DNA of 53,307 bases from Clostridia bacterium (GTDB taxonomy: Bacteria; Bacillota; Clostridia; Christensenellales; Aristaeellaceae). The stretch is taken from the NCBI GenBank assembly GCA_017431005.1, contig JAFRLY010000036.1:1-53307 (forward strand), in the 5' to 3' direction. The position numbers and the translations under genes were made by a program. Below are positions 1-7,381 of this stretch, piece after piece. The notes beneath the pieces are model-generated. The model saw only the letters and a program-made list of their open reading frames with translations. It did not search any database and was not told where the DNA came from. Every line of letters starts with the position of its first letter. The stretch's first letter is position 1.

Positions 1-92
1 GACCCCCGAAAGACGATCGGGTAGATAGGTCATCGGTGGAAGTGCGGTAACGTATGGAGCTTGATGATACTAATAGGTCGAGGGCTTGATTT
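1..92 (+). rRNA. 23S ribosomal RNA, 3' end (partial)
   Basis: The first ~90 bases match the conserved 3' end of bacterial 23S rRNA, including the GATGATACTAATAGGTCGAG stretch (63-82) that lies just before the mature 3' end. The gene begins outside the window. The exact 3' end is estimated by comparison with remembered Bacillota 23S ends. It is transcribed on the plus strand towards the 5S gene. Confidence 0.93.
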
Positions 93-318
93 TAGAGCTT
101 TTTAGAAAGAGATTAATTGGTAAAGGTCAGAAACTTGAATCCGGAATCTATGCGGTTGTCAGGGCGCGATGCGTCCGAAAGGGCCCGGACAGAGGAAGAT
201 AAGGACGACTGAAAGGGCCTGTCGTTTCTCTCAGGAGAAACGGAAAGAAGCAACCTTGGATGCCTTAGTCCGGAAACGGACTGGCTCCGTAAGGTTGGAT
301 TTTAAACAGCTCACCATT
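93..318 (+). other. 23S-5S spacer with a long stem-loop
   Basis: This 226-nt transcribed spacer contains no tRNA that I can fold and no T-arm-like GTTCGAATC motif. Its clearest feature is a nested stem: CAACCTT (251-257) faces AAGGTTG (291-297), and inside it AGTCCG-GAAA-CGGACT (267-282) is extended by GCC (262-264) with GGC (283-285). The stem probably takes part in rRNA processing, which is an inference. Small reading frames over this stretch have no coding support. Confidence 0.55.
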
Positions 319-434
<116 letters not shown>

Positions 435-443
435 TTCCAATAC

Positions 444-473
444 AGCAGCTTACGAAAGTAAGCTGCTTTTTCT
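444..473 (+). terminator. Rho-independent terminator of the rRNA operon
   Basis: A perfect 10-bp stem AGCAGCTTAC/GTAAGCTGCT closes on a GAAA tetraloop (444-467) and is followed by TTTTCT. It lies directly after the 5S gene. Confidence 0.93.
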
Positions 474-476
474 ATG

Positions 477-509
477 AAAACAAGCAGTCTGAATGCTTCA
501 GACTGCTTG
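477..509 (-). terminator. Rho-independent terminator of the minus-strand envelope operon
   Basis: The inverted repeat CAAGCAGTCTGAA/TTCAGACTGCTTG (481-509) has a short TGC loop. Read on the minus strand it is followed by TTTTC. It lies 21 nt past the stop of the YhhN-like gene, and with the rRNA terminator it separates two converging transcripts. Confidence 0.85.
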
Positions 510-530
510 TTTCTTCGGAGCAATGTTGGT

Positions 531-1169
531 TTACAGATAAAGGCAGGAGGAGGCCAGCAGGAGCTGAGCCAGATAATAGGTGATCATGATGATCCAGGAG
601 ATGGATTTGCTGACAGGATACAGAATTCTGTAGAGCAGGAGCGCGTCGCTGAAAAAGAACAGGGAGGCGCCCGCGGCAGCGAGCATACCGCCGTTTGAAT
701 GACTGAAGATACCGCCGGCAACCGCGCTTGCAGTCAGCAGGCAGAGAACAACACCGTACAGGATGAAAAGGGGGAGCTGCTTGCCCGCGGCTTTCCGGCA
801 GCGGTAAAGAAACAGTCCCAGTATAAAGAGGAAACCCAGCAGACACAGCACGTGAGAGGACGTCAGCGTATAGACCTGGCAGAAATATGCAATATAGAAG
901 ACATGACCGGCCAGAAAGAGACCTACGCCCAGCGGAAAGGAGAATTCCAGCGCGTAATCCGCACAGAGATGAAGGGCAAGCGCCGCCACGCAGATAAAAC
1001 AGCGGGGATCAATCCGCAGGGCGGCAACCAGCGCGATGACCAGGGCGCATGCCGTTCCGAGAGCCTTGAACATAGCGCCCATAACCGGACGCAGGGAACG
1101 CTTGTAATACATAAACAGCGGAAGACAAACGCCCAGGGAGAGCAGCGTCGCACCACAAAAGAGCAGCAA
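531..1169 (-). CDS. YhhN/TMEM86-family membrane protein (lysoplasmalogenase-like)
   Basis: A 212-residue polytopic membrane protein with about eight hydrophobic segments and very few charged residues. Length, spacing of helices and the conserved-looking polar sites, such as LHLCADYALEF near residue 87 and FFSDALLLYR near residue 172, fit the YhhN family. Characterised members hydrolyse the vinyl-ether bond of lysoplasmalogens. Plasmalogens are common in anaerobic Clostridia, so the role is plausible, but substrate use here is inferred. The start is TTG, chosen because AAGGAGGAGG lies just upstream (minus strand, about 1178-1187). It is the last gene of the seven-gene minus-strand operon, 41 nt after the CHAP gene. 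Confidence 0.75.
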   Translation of the reverse strand: MLLFCGATLLSLGVCLPLFMYYKRSLRPVMGAMFKALGTACALVIALVAALRIDPRCFICVAALALHLCADYALEFSFPLGVGLFLAGHVFYIAYFCQVYTLTSSHVLCLLGFLFILGLFLYRCRKAAGKQLPLFILYGVVLCLLTASAVAGGIFSHSNGGMLAAAGASLFFFSDALLLYRILYPVSKSISWIIMITYYLAQLLLASSCLYL

Positions 1170-1210
1170 TACAATACCTCCTCCTTTGAGAACTGTTAAA
1201 CGGGGACAGA

Positions 1211-1990
1211 TCAGTCAGCAGATTCCTCCGGCAGCCACGGAGCGAGGAAGCAGGTGACGTACCACGGCTTTTTTTTGTTTTTTGACTTCACGTGGATGCT
1301 GTAGGTTTTATATTTGGTGGTTTCCTCCGTCTGCTCCTCTTCCGGGATCGCGGAAACGTTGCTGTTGTCGGGATACTTGTTTTTATAGGAAAACTCCTTG
1401 TCAGCGTCATAATCGAACATATACATACGGACAGAATTGCCCATATTCCCCTCGATGGTGGTCAGACGGTATCTGCCGTCTTCAAGTTTTCTGACATCGT
1501 AAACAATGCCGACGTGCACCGTTTTGTTGTATTCCTCGCCGTAGAGGATGATATAACCCTTCTGGGGAATCATGGTTGTCCGATGCATATGGGAATAGGC
1601 TTCCAGCAGCCGGGCCGGAGCGGCTGCCTTGCAGTGCAGAATACCGGTAACAGGACCATCCTCCCAGGAAAGAATGGTTTTCTGCTCTTCCTGCGGCACC
1701 TGAGCCTCCAGCATGCACCAGGTCACAAATCCGGCGCACCACTCCCACGTATAATTATTCCGCCATTTAGTATACTTATTGCTTTTTTTCAGAGTTTTTC
1801 CGTGCAGCTCATCCCACTCGCGATACGCGATTTCCAGCATGTTATGAATAACCTCCGGCGGTTCTGCAACCTCGCGGCTGATTTCAAGCGGGACAGGAGT
1901 GGGCGTCGCCTTCTCTTTTTTTGCCTGCGCCGGAACGGTTTCCAGTGTCAGCAGAAGCAGAACTGCCAGGAGAGCAATGATTCTTTTCAT
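1211..1990 (-). CDS. Secreted CHAP-domain cell-wall hydrolase (amidase/endopeptidase)
   Basis: A 259-residue exported protein. Residues 1-23 form a signal peptide (basic MKR, Leu-rich core, AQA cleavage region), followed by a Lys/Thr/Pro linker. The catalytic part shows the CHAP/NlpC-P60-like order: Cys85 in WEWCAGFVTWC, His159 in HVGIVYDV and the polar pair in IEGN (about 180-182). Such enzymes cut peptidoglycan peptides or amide bonds. Placement beside a PBP and RodA suggests peptidoglycan remodelling during growth; specificity is unknown. I chose ATG 1990 because an AAAGGA site lies 9 nt upstream. The ATG at 1999 sits on top of that site and is too close. Confidence 0.8.
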   Translation of the reverse strand: MKRIIALLAVLLLLTLETVPAQAKKEKATPTPVPLEISREVAEPPEVIHNMLEIAYREWDELHGKTLKKSNKYTKWRNNYTWEWCAGFVTWCMLEAQVPQEEQKTILSWEDGPVTGILHCKAAAPARLLEAYSHMHRTTMIPQKGYIILYGEEYNKTVHVGIVYDVRKLEDGRYRLTTIEGNMGNSVRMYMFDYDADKEFSYKNKYPDNSNVSAIPEEEQTEETTKYKTYSIHVKSKNKKKPWYVTCFLAPWLPEESAD

Positions 1991-2020
1991 GATGACCATC
2001 CTTTCAGGTACCGGTTTGTA

Positions 2021-3469
2021 TTATTGTACACGATCCGGATGATTCCGGATATAGGTAAAGATATCTTTTACGATGCGGGCGGCGGTGGTTCCTCCGGTTT
2101 CCCCGTCCGGTATATTCTCCACCAGAACAGTAACGGCAACCGGAAGATCAGTCTGCGCATTGTAACCGGTGAACCAGCCGTAATTCACCTTACTTCCGTG
2201 ATCCGTGGATTCAGATGTACCGGTTTTTCCCCGGATATCCAGGGTTGTAACTGCAGCGGCAGCGCCGCTTCCGCCCCCCTGAACCGCGTCTTTCATCAGC
2301 AGCTGAAGCTGACGAGCAACGGAAGGCTCACACACAGTCATCAGACTGGCGGCAGACCAGGAGAGAACGCCGGCGCCTGAAGCGGACCGAACGGAGCGAA
2401 CCACCCGGGGCTCCATCATAATCCCGTCGTTCGCCACTGCTCCGGTCATCAGACACAGATGCATGGGCGACAGTGTGATGGCGGACTGCCCATAACCGGA
2501 GGCCGCCAGCGCGGCAGGGCTTTGAGCACCACGGGGATAGGCGGAATTGGAAACCACCAGATCCCGGAAAAGAAAATTGCGGTTAAAGCCGAAGTCTTCA
2601 GCGGCAGCCTGCATCGCGTCACTGCCCAGCTTCAGCGCCTGGGAGGCGAAAAAAACATTGCAGGAGCGCGTAAAGGCCTGCGAAAGCATAAGGGTACCGT
2701 GGGAGACACCGCTGAAATCATGCACCGTGAAGGTGTCGGAAACCTCCAGAGAACCGGAACAGACAAAAGGATCCGCGGCGCCTGCGGAGCCGCGGCTGAG
2801 CATGGCGGCGGCGGTGACCATCTTGAAGGTGCTGCCCGGCGGCACCTGTGCCTGCAGCGCGCGGTTCCAGTACGGCTGATCCAGCGCACCGATGATCTCT
2901 TCCGACACGTTATCCGGGTCAAAGGATGGCAGGGAGATCATGGCCAGGATTTCGCCGGTCCGGTAATTCATGACGACTGCCGCTCCGCTTCTGCCGCCGG
3001 TTTTCTCATGACGCATGAAGGCTGCGGCTGCTTCGGTGCACAGATCAGCGTCGATTGTGAGGCTGACGTTGTTTCCGCAGCGCCCGGTCTTCCGGATCAG
3101 ACGGTAGACTGCATCCGGGAGGGATGACTGATATCCGTAAAGATAGCCTGCCTGGAGCGATTCCACTGTATTGGCGATCTGCCTCTGCCGGTCCCCGAGA
3201 ATATGCACCAGGGAGGAACGGTCTGCCGCACTTTCGCGGAAGACTCTGACGCCGTTCTCGTTCGTATGCGCCAGCAGAATGCCGTTCCGGTCCAGGATAT
3301 CCCCTTCCGTGACCTCCTTTTTCAGCGCGTTCAGGCGGACATTGCCGGCATGGGAAAACCAGCGGTTGCCATAATGGCTGACAGACCAGGCACCCCAGGC
3401 TGCCAGCCCCAGAAAACACAGGATAAGCAGCATCGCGATGAGCTTTATGCGGTAACGCTGCCGTTTCAT
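2021..3469 (-). CDS. Class B penicillin-binding protein (PBP2/PbpA-type transpeptidase)
   Basis: A 482-residue transpeptidase that crosslinks peptidoglycan. One membrane anchor lies at residues ~10-30, then a short non-catalytic region (DILDRNG near 57-63 is typical), then the penicillin-binding domain. All three active-site motifs are present: STFK (213-216, nucleophile Ser213), SCN (269-271) and KTG (415-417). At 482 residues it is shorter than FtsI/SpoVD and lacks PASTA repeats. It most resembles the PbpA-type partners of RodA. It lies 21 nt downstream of the rodA-like gene, so the two probably form a SEDS-PBP synthase pair. Whether the pair serves elongation or division cannot be settled from sequence. 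Confidence 0.88.
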   Translation of the reverse strand: MKRQRYRIKLIAMLLILCFLGLAAWGAWSVSHYGNRWFSHAGNVRLNALKKEVTEGDILDRNGILLAHTNENGVRVFRESAADRSSLVHILGDRQRQIANTVESLQAGYLYGYQSSLPDAVYRLIRKTGRCGNNVSLTIDADLCTEAAAAFMRHEKTGGRSGAAVVMNYRTGEILAMISLPSFDPDNVSEEIIGALDQPYWNRALQAQVPPGSTFKMVTAAAMLSRGSAGAADPFVCSGSLEVSDTFTVHDFSGVSHGTLMLSQAFTRSCNVFFASQALKLGSDAMQAAAEDFGFNRNFLFRDLVVSNSAYPRGAQSPAALAASGYGQSAITLSPMHLCLMTGAVANDGIMMEPRVVRSVRSASGAGVLSWSAASLMTVCEPSVARQLQLLMKDAVQGGGSGAAAAVTTLDIRGKTGTSESTDHGSKVNYGWFTGYNAQTDLPVAVTVLVENIPDGETGGTTAARIVKDIFTYIRNHPDRVQ

Positions 3470-3490
3470 GTTCTGCTGCCTCCTTTTCTG

Positions 3491-4720
3491 TTATGTTCCG
3501 AGCATGGCCAGGTGCGCATCTCCGTCAAGAGCTTCCCGGTTCAGACTTTCCACCCCCTGAATCAGGCCCAGAAGACAGAAGGAGGATACCATGGAGGTTC
3601 CGCCGTAGCTGACAAAGGGAAGCGTAACGCCGGTCAGAGGAATCAGCTTCAGAACGCCGCCGATGATCAGAAAGGCCTGGAGTCCCAGAAAGAGTGCCGA
3701 TCCCATGGCCAGAAGCCCATGAAAGCGGTAACGGGCAGCTCTGGCGACGGAAGCGCTGCGCCAGATCAGCAGCGCATAGACAGACAGCACGCAGGCCCCG
3801 AAGATAAGCCCGAACTGCTCACAGACAGCGGAGAAAATAAAATCAGAGGTATGAATCGGAATTGAATCGGGAGCGCCGAGGCCCAGACCGACGCCGAACA
3901 GGCCTCCGCTGGCAATGGCCACAAGACTTTGCACCAGCTGGTAACCGGCGTTCTGATAATCCTTCCAGGGATCGATCCAGATTTCCACTCTGCGGCGGAC
4001 ATGCGCGAAATGATGATATCCCCACACCGCTGCGGCACCGCCGCCCAGCAGACCTGCAGCCAGCACGGAAAGACTGCCCGAAGCCATCCACCAGATCAGC
4101 AGCGCCACGGCGAAATAAAGGAGCGCGGTTCCAAGGTCCTTCTGAAGCATCAGCAGCAGCAGACAGAGCGCAGAAAAGAGCAGACAGGGGAGTATGCGCC
4201 TTTCTGACATCCAGGCTGCAAGGCAGAAGACCAGGACGGGTTTAACGATTTCGCTGGGCTGGAAAGAAAGGGCGCCGATATCCAGCCAGTTTCTGGCTCC
4301 GTACATTTCCTTCCCGAACAGGACCGGCAGGCACAGCAGGGTCAGCCCCAGAACGCCCAGAATCATCGCCCATCCGCTTCGGCGGGAATGCAGGCGGACA
4401 AAAGACGCTGAACAGAGCATCGCAGCCAGGCCGACGCCGCAGGCAGCCATCTGATGAAGCGCGAGGGACGGATCGGTGATATACAGCACAAGAATCCCCA
4501 GCCCGCTCAGAAAGCTGACCAGAGAAAGCAGCAGCCGGTCCAGCGGAAAAAGAAGCGGAAGCAGCCAGGAAGCCAGCAGAATGACGGCCGGGAGTGCCAA
4601 AGCCGGGACAGCGCTTTCCAGGGTACCGCGTTTCAGGGCCAGAAGGCCGAAGCCAAGGAAAAAGAATAACGCAACAAGACCGGACAGCCCGCGCTTCGGG
4701 GCAGCTCTTTTCCTGCTCAT
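3491..4720 (-). CDS. rodA: SEDS-family peptidoglycan polymerase (RodA/FtsW-like)
   Basis: A 409-residue membrane protein with about ten to twelve hydrophobic segments. The SEDS signatures are clear: GARNWLDIGALSFQPSEI (about 140-157) with the conserved Asn/Trp/Glu cluster, and the C-terminal LPFVSYGGTSM loop. The family polymerises lipid II glycan strands together with a class B PBP, here the next gene. The rodA symbol is a choice within RodA/FtsW/SpoVE; the partner being PbpA-like favours it slightly. Its ATG overlaps the TGA of the FHA gene (4717-4720), which suggests translational coupling. Confidence 0.88.
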   Translation of the reverse strand: MSRKRAAPKRGLSGLVALFFFLGFGLLALKRGTLESAVPALALPAVILLASWLLPLLFPLDRLLLSLVSFLSGLGILVLYITDPSLALHQMAACGVGLAAMLCSASFVRLHSRRSGWAMILGVLGLTLLCLPVLFGKEMYGARNWLDIGALSFQPSEIVKPVLVFCLAAWMSERRILPCLLFSALCLLLLMLQKDLGTALLYFAVALLIWWMASGSLSVLAAGLLGGGAAAVWGYHHFAHVRRRVEIWIDPWKDYQNAGYQLVQSLVAIASGGLFGVGLGLGAPDSIPIHTSDFIFSAVCEQFGLIFGACVLSVYALLIWRSASVARAARYRFHGLLAMGSALFLGLQAFLIIGGVLKLIPLTGVTLPFVSYGGTSMVSSFCLLGLIQGVESLNREALDGDAHLAMLGT

Positions 4721-5478
4721 TCACTCCAGTCCTCCTTCCAGCGGTCGGAACGCCTGACGCGCCCGGATGAAGCGGGTGCATAGGCTTCCGGGATACCCGG
4801 GGAGGACGGAGAGGGAAGCTGCTCCGGGGGAACCGGCATTTCCTGCGGGGAGACCCATGGAGATCCCTGTGCCGGATGCTGTACCTGCGGCACAGGCTGC
4901 GCAGCGGCGGGCGGGAAAGCAGCCTGACAGACGTCGCCGGCTTCCGGAAAGAAAACAGATTCCGGCATTGGATTATCCGTTCCCTGCGGCGCAGTCTGCA
5001 GACCGGTGAACACATGAAGCCTCAGAACAGCATCTCCGACGGCCAGAATGCCGCCGTGACACAGGGGAAACTGCCGGGGATCCGAACGGCTGTCCAGTAC
5101 TGCTCCGTTCACAGCTGCGCCGCAGCCGCGCCGGGGAAGCAGCAGCAGGCCGCGCCCGTCCTCCCAGATAAAATCCAGATGACTGCGGCGGACGCCCGGA
5201 CAGGGGACAAACAGGTCGCAGCCGCGGACGGATCCCAGCACCCCTTCGCGGCCTACAGGCAGGCAGGTGTTTTCAGGCAGCTCAGAGGATCCTCTGAGCA
5301 CCATCAGCTCCCCGACAGTACCGGCGTCCGGCAGCTTTCTCAGGCGGCTGCGGTTTGCACGGCGGTCCGCCAGCATCAGACGGAAAGCCCGCAGCACAAT
5401 CAGAACCCCAAAAAAAGCAAAAACGTACCGCATTGCGAGTGAGATGACCTCATACAGCTCAGCGGATACGTACGGCAA
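4717..5478 (-). CDS. Membrane-anchored FHA-domain protein
   Basis: A 253-residue protein with one N-terminal membrane helix (about 10-35) and a forkhead-associated domain at ~60-155. FHA motifs visible are LGSVRGCDLFV, RRSHLDFIWE with the Ser-x-x-His pattern, and AVNGAVL. FHA domains bind phosphothreonine peptides. A Pro/Gln-rich tail follows. Placement directly before rodA and a PBP resembles FHA/rodA/pbp loci of other Gram-positives, where Ser/Thr kinases tune wall synthesis, but no kinase lies in this window. The start is TTG at 5478, supported by GAGGG 8 nt upstream; a later ATG (residue 17) would leave only part of the membrane helix. Confidence 0.78.
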   Translation of the reverse strand: MPYVSAELYEVISLAMRYVFAFFGVLIVLRAFRLMLADRRANRSRLRKLPDAGTVGELMVLRGSSELPENTCLPVGREGVLGSVRGCDLFVPCPGVRRSHLDFIWEDGRGLLLLPRRGCGAAVNGAVLDSRSDPRQFPLCHGGILAVGDAVLRLHVFTGLQTAPQGTDNPMPESVFFPEAGDVCQAAFPPAAAQPVPQVQHPAQGSPWVSPQEMPVPPEQLPSPSSPGIPEAYAPASSGRVRRSDRWKEDWSE

Positions 5479-5519
5479 AGCGGTCGCCCTCTTTCAGAAG
5501 AGAAAGAAATTCCGGAAGC

Positions 5520-6422
5520 TCAGTCTGACAGGGCTTCCTGCAGTGTTTTCATATTGGAAAGCATCACTGTTTCATAATAATTCAGGGGAACATCGCTCTC
5601 CGGCCCGGTTACAACCGGGTCCAGCATATAAACCGGAGCGCCGGTTTCCCGGGAAATGGTGCGGGCGGAAAGATCCTCATACTGGGGTTCCACAAACAGA
5701 GGTATCCTTCCCATCGTCCGGATCGCTTCCACGATTCCTGCCAGCTGCACAGGGGTCAGCGGTTCGCCCGGTTCGCGGTTCACAACCGCTGCCACCCGGA
5801 GTCCATAGGCTTCGGCAAAGTAGGGAAAGGCTTCATGAAATGTAATGATGTCATGACGCGGCAGATCCGCCAGACCGGCGCGCAGCGTGCTGTCCAGGGC
5901 AAGAAGCCGTTCTGTATACCTGTCCAGATTGGCCTGGACAGCATCCGCCTGATCCGGCAGCACCTGCTTCAGGCCTTCGGCCAGCCGCTCACACATCAGA
6001 ACAGCGCGCCCGGCATCCAGCCAGAGATGAGCGTTGACTTCCTCTTCCTCTTCTTCCGCTTCTCCGATTTCAAGGACTTCCGCTTCCTTCAGGAGGGGGA
6101 TGCCCTCAGATGCCACAACAACAGGAAGCTGCGGAAATGCGTCCGCTATCAGGGGAAGAAAGGATTCCATGCCTGCTCCGTTGACCAGGAAGGCATCCGC
6201 TTCCGCCAGGGCTTTCATATCGGCTGTCTGCAGCTGATAATCATGAAGACATCCCGTATCCGGCGCGGCAAGATTACGCACGGCAATATCCGGGAGGCCT
6301 TCCGTCAGATTCAGCGTGAAAAGCCAGATCGGGTAAAAACTGGTTACAATGACTGTCTGCCCCAGCGCGTGCACCGGTATGAAAATCAGCAGCAGGAGCA
6401 GCAACAGTATTCTTTTTGTCAT
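5520..6422 (-). CDS. ZnuA-like metal-binding lipoprotein-type component (cluster A-I binding protein)
   Basis: A 300-residue exported solute-binding protein of the zinc/manganese ABC family. An N-terminal Leu-rich signal peptide ends near ALG-QT. Likely metal ligands are His in GCLHDYQ (about 60), His in NAHLWLD (about 131), His in ITFHEAFPYF (about 195) and the acidic site in FVEPQYEDL. The ZnuA-type charged loop before the second His is a run of Glu (EAEEEEEEV) rather than the usual His-rich loop. There is no lipobox cysteine, although Gram-positive homologues are normally lipoproteins. No znuB/znuC neighbours exist; the gene sits inside a cell-wall operon, 41 nt before the FHA gene. Confidence 0.85.
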   Translation of the reverse strand: MTKRILLLLLLLIFIPVHALGQTVIVTSFYPIWLFTLNLTEGLPDIAVRNLAAPDTGCLHDYQLQTADMKALAEADAFLVNGAGMESFLPLIADAFPQLPVVVASEGIPLLKEAEVLEIGEAEEEEEEVNAHLWLDAGRAVLMCERLAEGLKQVLPDQADAVQANLDRYTERLLALDSTLRAGLADLPRHDIITFHEAFPYFAEAYGLRVAAVVNREPGEPLTPVQLAGIVEAIRTMGRIPLFVEPQYEDLSARTISRETGAPVYMLDPVVTGPESDVPLNYYETVMLSNMKTLQEALSD

Positions 6423-6449
6423 CCTCGTAAAAACCTCCTTCCGATCCGG

Positions 6450-6929
6450 TCAGCTGTCCAGGAAGCTGCGCCAGCGCTCAGCCGGAAAGCTGCCCCGGAT
6501 GATCCGGGAAAGAACCTGACGCTCTTCCGGGGACATCAGGGATTCATAGCGCAGGTACAGGCACCGCATGGCCGAAAAGGAACCGGTCTTCATACAATAG
6601 GCATGAAGAGCCTCATAGCTGACAGAGTAAACCTTCAGAGAATCAAAGAGCACTCCCATGGCATCATCGGCGATCTCAGGCAATTCAGCAAGCCGGATCC
6701 GCCGGCAGGTTCCGTCATCCATCCTGGCGGACATGCCGGGGCCGAGATGCTCATAGATGGCATTGAACAGTACATCCTCCAGCCGTGACGCAAGCTCCTG
6801 AAAGGTATCATGCTGGGGGGAAAAGCTCTGAAGCAGGGCCAAAGCAGGATCCACAAATCCCGGTGCTCCGGCCAGCATGGATCCCAGACGGGGACTGAGA
6901 GCGTCCTGAATCTGCTGCGCTTCGATCAT
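6450..6929 (-). CDS. Hypothetical protein, first gene of the envelope operon
   Basis: A 159-residue, predominantly helical, soluble-looking protein with no signal peptide or membrane segment. I do not recognise a family. It starts with an ATG about 35 nt below an extended -10 element and ends 27 nt before the znuA-like gene, so it is probably cotranscribed with the six genes that follow. Codon use looks like that of its neighbours. Function unknown. Confidence 0.65.
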   Translation of the reverse strand: MIEAQQIQDALSPRLGSMLAGAPGFVDPALALLQSFSPQHDTFQELASRLEDVLFNAIYEHLGPGMSARMDDGTCRRIRLAELPEIADDAMGVLFDSLKVYSVSYEALHAYCMKTGSFSAMRCLYLRYESLMSPEERQVLSRIIRGSFPAERWRSFLDS

Positions 6930-6963
6930 ATCATGATGCCCCCATTCCGCTTCGGATGCAGGT

Positions 6964-6992
6964 ATTGTAACATATTTCCCCTGGAAAAACGA
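6964..6992 (-). promoter_or_regulatory. Promoter of the minus-strand envelope operon
   Basis: On the minus strand the extended -10 TGTTACAAT (6964-6972) has a poor -35 (TCGTTT, 6987-6992) 17 nt away. It lies 35 nt upstream of the first gene and diverges from the dnaA promoter. Confidence 0.5.
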
Positions 6993-6999
6993 TAGAAAA

Positions 7000-7300
7000 A
7001 GGCAAATTCAGACAAAATTATTACAATTTATGAATTTTCCTGACAAAATCTTTTCTGAACAGAGTCAAACAAAAAGAAAACAAGGGAAAGAACCGGGGAA
7101 AAGTCATAAATCTTGTGGAAAACAAAAAGGGGATATACTATCTGTTGAATGCTGACTCTATTGAATTCTAACATTTTTCTGAAAATTATCCACAAGCCTC
7201 AAGGCTTGATATTTCAACGGGCTTTTGATATTATTGGCAAGCCGGCATTTTACGGAAATGTTATCCACAGCCAGTTATCCACAGCCTGCTGCGGCTGTTT
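7000..7300. other. Origin-like region (candidate oriC) with DnaA boxes
   Basis: The 451-nt gap between the divergent operons is AT-rich at 7000-7075 and holds three perfect TTATCCACA DnaA boxes on the plus strand (7186-7194, 7261-7269, 7275-7283) plus a one-mismatch reverse box TGTGGAAAA (7114-7122). An AT-rich tract next to clustered boxes, directly before dnaA, is the usual make-up of a Bacillota oriC. The boxes at 7261 and 7275 lie downstream of the dnaA promoter, so they may also serve dnaA autoregulation. Direct proof would need skew or marker-frequency data. No boxes were seen after dnaA, where bipartite origins usually have a second cluster. Confidence 0.65.
7206..7234 (+). promoter_or_regulatory. 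dnaA promoter
   Basis: TTGATA (7206-7211), a 17-nt spacer and TATTAT (7229-7234), with TG at 7226-7227 making an extended -10. Predicted transcription begins near 7241, between the first and second perfect DnaA boxes. Confidence 0.65.
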
Positions 7301-7381
7301 GTGCGCCTTTCTGCAGCACCGCGAAAATGCCCGGGACCAGAAATCATGCGAATGTACGCATTCGCTTCGGAGGAATACCGT

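Noticed and set aside
93-318. tRNA genes in the rRNA spacer
   Set aside because: No cloverleaf or T-arm motif could be found.
699-1199. Plus-strand frame opposite the YhhN-like gene
   Set aside because: Highly charged Gln/Lys/Arg-rich translation typical of the complement of membrane-protein codons.
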